Positions 9,629-17,359 of a stretch of 42,160 bases of DNA are shown here, in pieces. Under the pieces are notes generated by a model, which saw nothing but the letters and a program-made list of their open reading frames with translations, was not told the DNA's origin and did no database searches. Source of the DNA: Desulfurococcales archaeon (GTDB lineage: Archaea > Thermoproteota > Thermoprotei_A > Sulfolobales > NBVN01); contig WAOL01000010.1 in assembly GCA_015521295.1 (NCBI GenBank), positions 1 to 42,160 of the forward strand, read 5' to 3'. Within the stretch, counting starts at the first letter, position 1; every line of letters begins with the position of its first letter. A program made the position numbers and the translations under genes.

Positions 9629-10060
9629 ACGGCCGAGAAACCTGCCCGTAAGTTAGTTGTTAGGGTAAAGGACATTATGACTACGCCCGTAGTAACAGCA
9701 ACAAAGGAGTTTCCCATAGAGGATGTGGCTAAGTTAATGTTTGATAATAGAATAGGTAGTGTCGTAATAGTGAATGATGAGGGAAAGATCGAGGGGATAG
9801 TGACGGAGCGAGACATGATTTACGCCATAGCTAAGAACAAGGTAGGTAAGGGAATACCTGTCTACACAATCATGACGGAGAACCCCATAACAATAGACCC
9901 GGACAAGCCCCTTATAGATGCTGTCCGTAAAATGCGGGAGGCCAAAGTAAGGCACCTCCCCGTAGTGAGAGATGGTGTGCCGGTAGGGATGGTTTCATTA
10001 AGGGATATTATAGAGGTGATGGTATATTTAGCTTCTGGGGGAGAGCACCTGGGAAGGTGA
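9629..10060 (+). CDS. Tandem CBS-domain protein; annotated ATG at 9677 appears to truncate the first CBS beta strand
   Basis: Two CBS repeats (VKDIMTTPVVTA...IGSVVIVNDEGKIEGIVTERDM; YTIMTENPITI...HLPVVRDGVPVGMVSLRDI). In-frame sequence upstream of the ATG reads TAEKPARKLVVRVKDI after a TAG at 9626-9628. Confidence 0.85.
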   Translation, partial: TAEKPARKLVVRVKDIMTTPVVTATKEFPIEDVAKLMFDNRIGSVVIVNDEGKIEGIVTERDMIYAIAKNKVGKGIPVYTIMTENPITIDPDKPLIDAVRKMREAKVRHLPVVRDGVPVGMVSLRDIIEVMVYLASGGEHLGR

Positions 10061-10061
10061 T

Positions 10062-10733
10062 ATGGGTTTGAAAGTCAAGGTCCTAGATCATCCCTATATT
10101 CAAGCAATACTCACCGTGCTGAGAAATAAGGACACGAAACAAATAGAATTCAGGAAATCGCTTGTTCGGATGGGTAGGGCGTTCGGGTTAGAGATGATAA
10201 AGGACTTTGAGACCGAAGAAGTTTACGTTGAGACCCCCTTAGGAGTTAAGGCGAAGGGACTGAAGATAAAGGGTGTTGATAAGGTAGTGATAGTAACGGT
10301 GCTTCGTGCTGCATGGCCCATGGTTGAGGGACTCATTAAGATATTCCCGCAAGCAAGGCAAGGGATAGTGTCTGCTAGAAGAGTTGAGGAGAAAGGCATG
10401 TCACCCAATGGTCGATTCGATGTTGAAATATCCTACGCGAGGATACCCAACATAAGTAGCGATGATATAGTAATACTAGTTGACCCGATGGTTGCCACAG
10501 GCTCAACAATGGAGACCATACTAAGGAAAGTCGTCGAGAAAGGAAGAGCGAAGAAGTACGCTATAGTATCAGTCATAACGACTCCCCACGCTATAGAAAG
10601 ACTATCTGAAGTATGTGATGAGTTAGGGATAGACGCGGTGATGTACACAGCATCAATAGATCCTAAATTAAATGATAAGGGTTACATAGTGCCAGGACTA
10701 GGTGACGCTGGTGATAGGGCCTTCGGCGGGTAA
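10062..10733 (+). CDS. upp: Uracil phosphoribosyltransferase
   Basis: VLRAAWPMVEGL and PRPP-binding VDPMVATGST motif; C-terminal GLGDAGDRAFG. Confidence 0.93.
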   Translation: MGLKVKVLDHPYIQAILTVLRNKDTKQIEFRKSLVRMGRAFGLEMIKDFETEEVYVETPLGVKAKGLKIKGVDKVVIVTVLRAAWPMVEGLIKIFPQARQGIVSARRVEEKGMSPNGRFDVEISYARIPNISSDDIVILVDPMVATGSTMETILRKVVEKGRAKKYAIVSVITTPHAIERLSEVCDELGIDAVMYTASIDPKLNDKGYIVPGLGDAGDRAFGG

Positions 10734-10771
10734 GGAAGTTAATAAAGCTTCCATTACAAGTTAAGGAAAAC

Positions 10772-12268
10772 ATGCAGTTAAAATTTTTAAATAGGGTTAA
10801 CCTCAGTAAAACGAGTCCCCCTTACCGGGTGATGAGTATTAGTGTGAGTAAAACGCTAAGATGGTGTGTGTCAGGTTTAGATGACGAGTTAGGGGAGATA
10901 CAGCCGGGAACTCTAATAGTGCTCTTGGGTCATCCTGGCGCGGGTAAGACAACGCTTGTCTCTAAGGTAGTATCCTGCAACATGGATAGGCTCGGCATTA
11001 AGGTGGTTTACTTCAGTACATCCGAAACTAAGGAGAAGTACTTCACGTACATGGAGAACCTAGGTTTGAGGCTCAAGGACTTCGAGAATAAGGGGTTACT
11101 GAAGTTTATTGAGTTACCGACATTCTCAGGAGAGATGGCGTGTGACGTGTTTGTCGACATACTTACCCGCACGGTTACGGAGGAGGATCCGGACTTAATA
11201 GTGATAGATAGTGTGACACCGATACTCTGGTACCTTAAGGACGACCCATCCCGTCGTTCCTTTCTGCACGCCGGAATATACAAGGTGGTCTCGGAGCTTC
11301 GTAAGACCATGATATTAATAGGTGACTTACCTTACGGTAAGGAACGCGTTGACTTGGGTGGTATAGAGTTCGTGGCTGACGTGGTGCTGGTGGCAAAGCT
11401 ACTTAGTGAGCGTGGGAAACCCACACGAAGGCTTGAGATAAGGAAGTTTAGGGGAAGGAGCGTGAGGGTGAGCGAGTTTCCATTTGCTATTGTTGAGGGG
11501 GCCGGGATAAAGGTAGTAAAGCCTCCGTATACATGGAGCCCCAAGCACAAGGTTCGATCTAAGCTAACGATACTTGATGGTGATCCCCTGAGCAGGGTGA
11601 TAGGTCCAATATTCAGGGGTGAGCAGATCCTAGTGACGTACCCCATAGGATCAGGTGTTCCGTTAAGATTTGCAACGATAATCGCGCGTAGAGCGGTAAG
11701 GAATAAGCTGAGGTTACTGATAGTGACGAGCTCATCTTCAGCAGAGCTCATCAGTACGTATGTATACTCAGCATTAAGAGCGCTTGGTGAGGACTGCTCT
11801 AAGGAGGACTTCAGTAAGTATGTGAAGATTCATGTTCAAGATCTATTCACAATGTCGGTTACGGAACTCATGGGTAGAACCTTAGTAGTGTCTGAGGAAT
11901 ATGACCCAGATATTGTATTAGTGCTGGACGTGACGGTTGAGAGGGACGTGCTGTGGCAGAATATGGAATTATTCAATCAAATGAATTATGCGTTTGTATC
12001 GATAGATAGGTCCAATGGGATAGTAACCTTTAGGTTGTTCGGGACCCGCGGAAACGATATTAGGGAGGCAGGACTCCTCGCGGAGATGAGTGATGTTGCC
12101 ATACAGGTAACACCGCAATCATGTTGTGAGTATTCTGTGAAAGTTATTAAGAATCCTTTCAGGAAACCAAGTCCCTCAGCGATCCAAAAGCTGGAGAGGG
12201 AGCTTAACTCAATAGCACCTCATGAGGAGGAGTTTATCCAGAACCTATCGTGGATGAAGGACTGTTAG
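10772..12268 (+). CDS. KaiC-like RecA-family ATPase with two tandem domains; probable start at ATG 10832
   Basis: Walker A GHPGAGKTTLV, Walker B DLIVIDSV in the first half; second half has a related but degenerate P-loop-like segment. TATA-like tttttaaata at 10784-10793 lies inside the longest ORF, favouring the downstream ATG. Confidence 0.82.
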   Translation: MQLKFLNRVNLSKTSPPYRVMSISVSKTLRWCVSGLDDELGEIQPGTLIVLLGHPGAGKTTLVSKVVSCNMDRLGIKVVYFSTSETKEKYFTYMENLGLRLKDFENKGLLKFIELPTFSGEMACDVFVDILTRTVTEEDPDLIVIDSVTPILWYLKDDPSRRSFLHAGIYKVVSELRKTMILIGDLPYGKERVDLGGIEFVADVVLVAKLLSERGKPTRRLEIRKFRGRSVRVSEFPFAIVEGAGIKVVKPPYTWSPKHKVRSKLTILDGDPLSRVIGPIFRGEQILVTYPIGSGVPLRFATIIARRAVRNKLRLLIVTSSSSAELISTYVYSALRALGEDCSKEDFSKYVKIHVQDLFTMSVTELMGRTLVVSEEYDPDIVLVLDVTVERDVLWQNMELFNQMNYAFVSIDRSNGIVTFRLFGTRGNDIREAGLLAEMSDVAIQVTPQSCCEYSVKVIKNPFRKPSPSAIQKLERELNSIAPHEEEFIQNLSWMKDC

Positions 12269-13254
12269 GTCACCGTACTGAGTACTCTGTAAAGTAACTC
12301 TTCATAAGAATCCTGCGGCAGTCCATCAACCATAACCCTAGACATACCCGTAACGCCGTCTACAGCCCCGTTGGATACCGCGGACTTCAAACACAGTATC
12401 TCATTACTGACCGTATGCGCGTAATTCAACTTACCAAGTAACTTAAGTAGAAGTAACTCCATGGCGTAGGCACCTACATTCGAAATCACTGACGTTACTA
12501 GGTAATCAACCACGGAACTCGCGGCTATACCGCCTCTGCAGGGACACCTGCAAGTGTTGCCATAAGGTACTACCCTCCTAATAGTATCCTCAATAACCCC
12601 CATACCGACTTCATTTCCTCCATCACCAACAGATATCGTGATGGTGCCGTAGGTTCTAGTGACATTTATAACCTCCTCGATGTGTGAGTGGTGTTGTGAG
12701 ATGTCGATCCCCTTCATAGAGTGATACACTCCTAAGTAGTTGTGTCCAGCCTTCTCCACAAACACTATTGCTGAAGGTGGTAGGTTATCGAATATTTCTG
12801 TAAGGTCGCCCCTAGTTAGGGGGTATGCTGTCCTCAGAGTAAGTATGGGGACCCAAGCATTACGTAGGCTACGCACGCTAAGAGGGCATCCTTCCGTAAG
12901 CACAGGTTTTAAACCAATTGCCCTTAAAGACTCCTCAGTTACGCGGATTAGGTCTGTCCGTTTGTCAATTATTAGGGCGGTAGTTACGCCAAGCCTCTTC
13001 AAAGCCCTAGCAAGGAATATTGCCCCAGTAACCCCGTCCGTTTCCTGCACGTATTTTGGGGGTGTGGCGAAACCGAATGAAATGAAGATCACATCAGCCT
13101 TATGATGCTGTATGATATCTGCGAGAGTCTCGCATACCAGCAGGAGTGGGTTAACACCGTACTTGCTGGTGGTGGCTTTGCAGAGGTCACCTATTACCCC
13201 ACGCTTGTTGACGTCCGCGCATATGATATCATGTAACTTGCTGGCTAGACTCAC
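12265..13254 (-). CDS. DUF4392 family protein, related to the D-glutamate cyclase C-terminal domain
   Basis: TDGVTGAIFLARALKRLG, IEKAGHN-like VEKAGHNYLGVYHSMKG, SVGDGGNEVGMG motifs. Confidence 0.72.
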   Translation of the reverse strand: MSLASKLHDIICADVNKRGVIGDLCKATTSKYGVNPLLLVCETLADIIQHHKADVIFISFGFATPPKYVQETDGVTGAIFLARALKRLGVTTALIIDKRTDLIRVTEESLRAIGLKPVLTEGCPLSVRSLRNAWVPILTLRTAYPLTRGDLTEIFDNLPPSAIVFVEKAGHNYLGVYHSMKGIDISQHHSHIEEVINVTRTYGTITISVGDGGNEVGMGVIEDTIRRVVPYGNTCRCPCRGGIAASSVVDYLVTSVISNVGAYAMELLLLKLLGKLNYAHTVSNEILCLKSAVSNGAVDGVTGMSRVMVDGLPQDSYEELLYRVLSTVT

Positions 13255-13464
13255 GTTGCTCAGACCGCATTCCCCCTGCTATGGTTCTCCTAAGGTAAAT
13301 ATTATCTTACGTTATGAGGTGTTCACACTGTATATTCTTCTGATGTTTTCTCATAATGTAGCATTTTATAATGGATTTTGAGTTAATTGTGAATGTTAAC
13401 TGTTTGGATCGTATTCATATTTTTAAGCTGTTTGCTTCAAAATATACAGGGGCTGTGATGATTA

Positions 13465-14424
13465 ATGGTGATAGAGAGGTCATTCGAGGTAGTCACAGTA
13501 GTCCCCCCTGAAGATGTCCTTGAAATTTTATCCGACCTCGAACTCAGCATACCGATGTGGTCTATTTATGAGTCGATGGAGCTAATCAACGATAATGAAG
13601 CTTACGTTACACTCAGAATCTCCGGCTCCACTTACAGGTTGAGACTGAGGTTGAGAAGGGAGAGGAACCGAATAATAATTGAGGGGGCAGGTCCCATAGC
13701 ACTCACAATAGTGATAAATGTTGAGAGGCGTGGTGCGGGAACAATAATAAGCGGGAAAGTTGTAGTTAAGGCAGGGTTCTTTAAGGAACGAATACTTGCT
13801 CCAGGAATAGCTGCGTTCATAGACGATACTAAAAACAAGATAATGTTTCAACTACCAATGATTGCTGAGGTGTATAGGGAAAGAAAGAAGGTCATGGAGA
13901 AAACCCCAGTAGAGAAGGAGAAGCCAAGGGAGAAAGTTAAGGAGGTTAAGAAACCTGAGGTTAAGGCACCAGCACCGACTCAGCGTGAAGTCAAACCACA
14001 GCCTAAGGAGGTACGCAAGTACGAAGAAGCCCCCGAGAAAGTGAGGGAAAGGAAGGAGGCACCAGCACGAATCAATATCAGAGCGAATCCTGACAAGTTA
14101 GGCGACGAGTTAATACTAGGCATGATTCTGCTTAGGTCTGAACTAATTGACACTACGAAAGTCAGCCTAAGCGGTGAAGAGGTACTGAATCAGGTCAGCA
14201 GGAAGTATGGTGACCTCAAAGAAGACATACTGTACATGAACATTAGGTCCTCGGACAGGAAGATTAATATGAAATTCCTCATAGAGAAGGGGACGTTAAC
14301 GGGGGTCAGGGTGGATCTCCAAGATAGGGCACTAAACGGTAAGGAAGCACTGGAACATATAATGAGCTTGCCTAAGGTAGAGGGGAGAATGTACGTGTTC
14401 AAGGTTCCTCCAGGCACTGTGTAA
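13465..14424 (+). CDS. SRPBCC/CoxG-like N-terminal domain, charged K/E/P linker, uncharacterised C-terminal domain
   Basis: N-terminal ~135 aa alternating-strand pattern resembling the CoxG/START fold; low-complexity linker (about aa 138-195); globular C-terminus. Confidence 0.55.
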   Translation: MVIERSFEVVTVVPPEDVLEILSDLELSIPMWSIYESMELINDNEAYVTLRISGSTYRLRLRLRRERNRIIIEGAGPIALTIVINVERRGAGTIISGKVVVKAGFFKERILAPGIAAFIDDTKNKIMFQLPMIAEVYRERKKVMEKTPVEKEKPREKVKEVKKPEVKAPAPTQREVKPQPKEVRKYEEAPEKVRERKEAPARINIRANPDKLGDELILGMILLRSELIDTTKVSLSGEEVLNQVSRKYGDLKEDILYMNIRSSDRKINMKFLIEKGTLTGVRVDLQDRALNGKEALEHIMSLPKVEGRMYVFKVPPGTV

Positions 14425-14522
14425 GTGGGAATCACACACGATACTACAGGGAACGCTACGGCATCACTTAATTAGGATATTAAGGTAAGCCATCATCAAT
14501 AGTAGGACGTAAGGCGCATGAA

Positions 14523-15287
14523 ATGATACCGATACTAATAGTAATCGGTGCACTCGGAATAGGATTCATCTCAGCCATGGCTGGGATAGGTGGAGGAAGC
14601 CTACTAGTACCGTTCCTTGTTTTAGCTCTTGGTTATGACGTTAAAATCGCGATAGCGACCAGCCTTATGTGCATAGTTGTTACTTCATCCTCCGCCTCAA
14701 GCGAATACCTTAGACGTGGATTAGTGGATATGAACACGGCACTATTACTAGAACCCCTCACAGCGTTGGGGGCGATAACAGGTGCTTACGTAACACTGTC
14801 GCTACCGGCAAACGTCCTCAAGGTAGCCCTTGGTGCCCTATTCCTGTACATATCAACCGAGACAATATGGAAAGCGCTACGCGAACAAAGGAAACACGCA
14901 GAAGCTCCCGGAAACGTAACGACCCTCCGCAAAGCAATAAGCTCTACCCTCTCATTCATGGCGGGACTAACCTCTGGGGTCTTCGGGATAGGTGGGGGTG
15001 TGATTAAGGTACCCATAATGACGTACATAATGAAGCTCCCCATAAAAACGGCGGTAGCGACAAGCTCCTTCATGGTGGGCCTCACAGCAGCTAGCGGGGA
15101 AATAGTCTATCTAACGGAGGGCTTTACGGACCCCCTAACAGCGACGCTACTCTCGATGGGCATAATACCTGGCGCTATCCTCGGGGCAAAGTGCCTAAAG
15201 AAAACAAAGCCAAAATACGTGAAGATAGTGTTCGGCGCAGTACTACTATACGCATCCCTAAGACTACTCACATCGATAACTCCATAA
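14523..15287 (+). CDS. TauE/SafE family sulfite/anion exporter-like membrane protein
   Basis: Two repeats of GIGGGSLLVPFLVLALGYDVKIAIATSL and GIGGGVIKVPIMTYIMKLPIKTAVATS, multiple TM segments. Confidence 0.9.
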   Translation: MIPILIVIGALGIGFISAMAGIGGGSLLVPFLVLALGYDVKIAIATSLMCIVVTSSSASSEYLRRGLVDMNTALLLEPLTALGAITGAYVTLSLPANVLKVALGALFLYISTETIWKALREQRKHAEAPGNVTTLRKAISSTLSFMAGLTSGVFGIGGGVIKVPIMTYIMKLPIKTAVATSSFMVGLTAASGEIVYLTEGFTDPLTATLLSMGIIPGAILGAKCLKKTKPKYVKIVFGAVLLYASLRLLTSITP

Positions 15288-15300
15288 TGGGAGGAAAACT

Positions 15301-15573
15301 ATGGAGTATAAAATACCATCACTAATCCTAAGGTACGGCACAATCACCGGACTAATAATAGCGGTACTAGGGGAGACACTAACAACAATAAACCCTACAT
15401 TCAAACCACTAACATATTACGGACTAGGAATAATAATAGCTGCACCCATAACGTCACTAATAACAATAGCCGTCATACATGCAATTAAACGCGACCTAAA
15501 AACATTTGCACTAGCCACACTCGCGCTAGCAATAATACTCACAACAATAATTATTATGCTAACAAAATCATAG
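15301..15573 (+). CDS. DUF1634-like small membrane protein, partner of TauE/SafE
   Basis: About 90 aa, three predicted TM segments, immediately downstream of TauE/SafE as is common for DUF1634. Confidence 0.7.
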   Translation: MEYKIPSLILRYGTITGLIIAVLGETLTTINPTFKPLTYYGLGIIIAAPITSLITIAVIHAIKRDLKTFALATLALAIILTTIIIMLTKS

Positions 15574-15630
15574 CGGAAAACGACATTATAGAGCATCCTG
15601 GATATTTTCGCTACCCTACCTTAGATTAAG

Positions 15631-15654
15631 ACACTGTAGTGTGTTCCTTAAGGA
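15631..15654. repeat. Two adjacent palindromes: ACACT-GT-AGTGT and TCCTTAAGGA
   Basis: Perfect dyads at 15631-15642 and 15645-15654 in the gap between the DUF1634 gene and tRNA-Gly. Confidence 0.6.
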
Positions 15655-15700
15655 TACCGTGCTATTGACTTGGAGTTCAATAATTTTGTAGGAGATTGGT

Positions 15701-15775
15701 GCGGCGGCCGGGATTTGAACCCGGGATCTCCGGCTTGGGGGGCCGGCGTCCTAGACCAGGCTAGACGACCGCCGC
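15701..15775 (-). tRNA. tRNA-Gly(CCC)
   Basis: Minus strand folds to a cloverleaf: acceptor GCGGCGG/CCGCCGC, anticodon stem CCGGC-CCCCCAA-GCCGG, T arm CCGGG-TTCAAAT-CCCGG. Anticodon CCC; position 33 is C. Confidence 0.93.
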
Positions 15776-15800
15776 GCCATGCTTTCTGTTTGGGGTGAGG

Positions 15801-15808
15801 CTTATAAG
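15801..15808 (-). promoter_or_regulatory. TATA-like box (CTTATAAG) for tRNA-Gly
   Basis: CTTATAAG about 26 bp upstream of the tRNA 5' end, the expected archaeal TATA spacing. Confidence 0.55.
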
Positions 15809-15814
15809 TTCTAG

Positions 15815-16606
15815 TTATTTTCTCTTTATTGATTTTATAATTTCTACACATTTTTCGGGGTCTTTCTCTACGATTGTTCCCGTTACTATGATATCTGCAC
15901 CTGCCCTTACGGCGGCCTTGGCTTTCTCGGGTGACCTTATGCCTCCTCCGACGATGAGTGTTAGGTTCTTCTTTACTTTGGCTGCGTACCTTATGAAAGT
16001 GGGTGGTATTGGTTCTGGCGCCCCAGATCCTGCTTCGAGGTATGCGTACTTCATCCCCATCATCCTGGCTGCTAGTACATATGCGGCCCCTATTTCGGGG
16101 CGGTCGTACGGTATTGGCCTTGCCTTCCCAACATATCCTGCCGCACCGCCATACCCAACTATTATGTAAGCTGTGGGCAAGGTTTCTAGTCCGTATCTTT
16201 CTATTATTGGTGCTCCAAGTACCTGCGCACCTATGATGAAGTACGGGTCGTCTGAGTTTAGGAGTGAGAGGAAGAGTATGGCGTCAGCATACCTGGATAT
16301 ACCGGTGATGTTCCCTGGAAATAGTATGACTGGGACTCCCAACCCCTTAAGTTCCTGAACTACAGCGTCCGCGTCCCTCTCCGAGACCCCCACAGACCCG
16401 CCGACGAGGAATGCATCCGTTCCTGCCTCAACCATGAACTTACCCAATTTGCGCACGTTCTTTAACGCTTCTCCGTAAGCCTTGTCGGGATCTATTAGCG
16501 TGAAGTGTAGCGCACCTTCCTCAGCGATCTTATTAGTGATGTAGTCATGCACTGATGACCAGTTATTCTGTGTCCTCCTCAACGCTTTCCTCCTCGGGAG
16601 TCTCAT
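15815..16606 (-). CDS. Geranylgeranylglyceryl phosphate synthase family protein; probable start is the GTG of VHDYITNKI, downstream of the longest-ORF ATG
   Basis: LHFTLIDPDK, LVGGSVGVSE, LFPGNITGIS, YLEAGSGAPEPIP, IVGGGIRSPEKAKAAVRAGADIIVTGT motifs. Confidence 0.93.
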   Translation of the reverse strand: MRLPRRKALRRTQNNWSSVHDYITNKIAEEGALHFTLIDPDKAYGEALKNVRKLGKFMVEAGTDAFLVGGSVGVSERDADAVVQELKGLGVPVILFPGNITGISRYADAILFLSLLNSDDPYFIIGAQVLGAPIIERYGLETLPTAYIIVGYGGAAGYVGKARPIPYDRPEIGAAYVLAARMMGMKYAYLEAGSGAPEPIPPTFIRYAAKVKKNLTLIVGGGIRSPEKAKAAVRAGADIIVTGTIVEKDPEKCVEIIKSIKRK

Positions 16607-16898
16607 AAGTTACCTCAATCTCACCGGAAGTGAATTTATCTAAGAACTTCGAGTAGATGTCCACAGCGTCAAGTATCGGGGGTATGTCCTCCATAGTTGC
16701 GCGTAGCCCACACGAAGGATTAAGGCACTTGATTACAGCTCTTTTCCTAGTGAAGCTCTCGTCTCCCTCGTTAACGGTGTATTCCTCAACATCGATAACT
16801 AAGTTAGGTAACCCACAGGCAGGACATTGAAACACTTTAGGCAGTCGGCGCCTCTGCTGCCCTATCTTCTTATAGCGTTTCCTTCTACGCCTACCCAT
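16563..16898 (-). CDS. Elf1-like transcription elongation factor (zinc protein)
   Basis: MGRRRRKRYKK N-terminus, CPACG...CLNPSCGL zinc-binding pairs. Confidence 0.75.
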   Translation of the reverse strand: MGRRRRKRYKKIGQQRRRLPKVFQCPACGLPNLVIDVEEYTVNEGDESFTRKRAVIKCLNPSCGLRATMEDIPPILDAVDIYSKFLDKFTSGEIEVTYETPEEESVEEDTE

Positions 16899-16939
16899 TA
16901 AATCACCGTGTTAGGGGATACGTGAGGCCTATAATTAAG

Positions 16940-17332
16940 TTACCGCCGCCTGAGAAGTAACTTACGTAACGTATTGGATTTGCCGTCGAGTATGAGCTCG
17001 TATACTATATCATAAAATTCATCGGTACGCAACCGAAGCTCCCTAACAGTACCCATCCTCTCAGCAATCTCTGTTGCCACGAGGTGATAGCAGGCAGGCC
17101 TCCTACGGCGTAACACGACGTTGAACTCGAAGTCCTTACATGTGCAGAGGAATCTCCTCACGATGAAGTAATCACGATCCCTACCCTTAAAGAAAGTGAA
17201 GTTTCTACCCCTAACGCTTACCCTCATCACTCTTTTCTCACGTATTGCTGTCTTGGATCGTGGCGGTATGTCTAAGTCGTCACTAGATAAGTAGGTTAGG
17301 GTTCTTACATATCCTTGAACTTTATGGAGCAT
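16940..17332 (-). CDS. SWIM zinc-finger protein
   Basis: FLCTCKDFEF...ACYHLVA (CxC...CxH) SWIM motif. Confidence 0.8.
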   Translation of the reverse strand: MLHKVQGYVRTLTYLSSDDLDIPPRSKTAIREKRVMRVSVRGRNFTFFKGRDRDYFIVRRFLCTCKDFEFNVVLRRRRPACYHLVATEIAERMGTVRELRLRTDEFYDIVYELILDGKSNTLRKLLLRRR

Positions 17333-17359
17333 AGAACACTACCTCGTAACTAGTACTAG

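Noticed and set aside
13456-13512. Possible C/D box RNA (GTGATGA ... CTGA) at the start of the SRPBCC gene
   Set aside because: No clear internal D'/C' boxes or terminal stem, and it overlaps the coding start; the motif match is too short to be meaningful.
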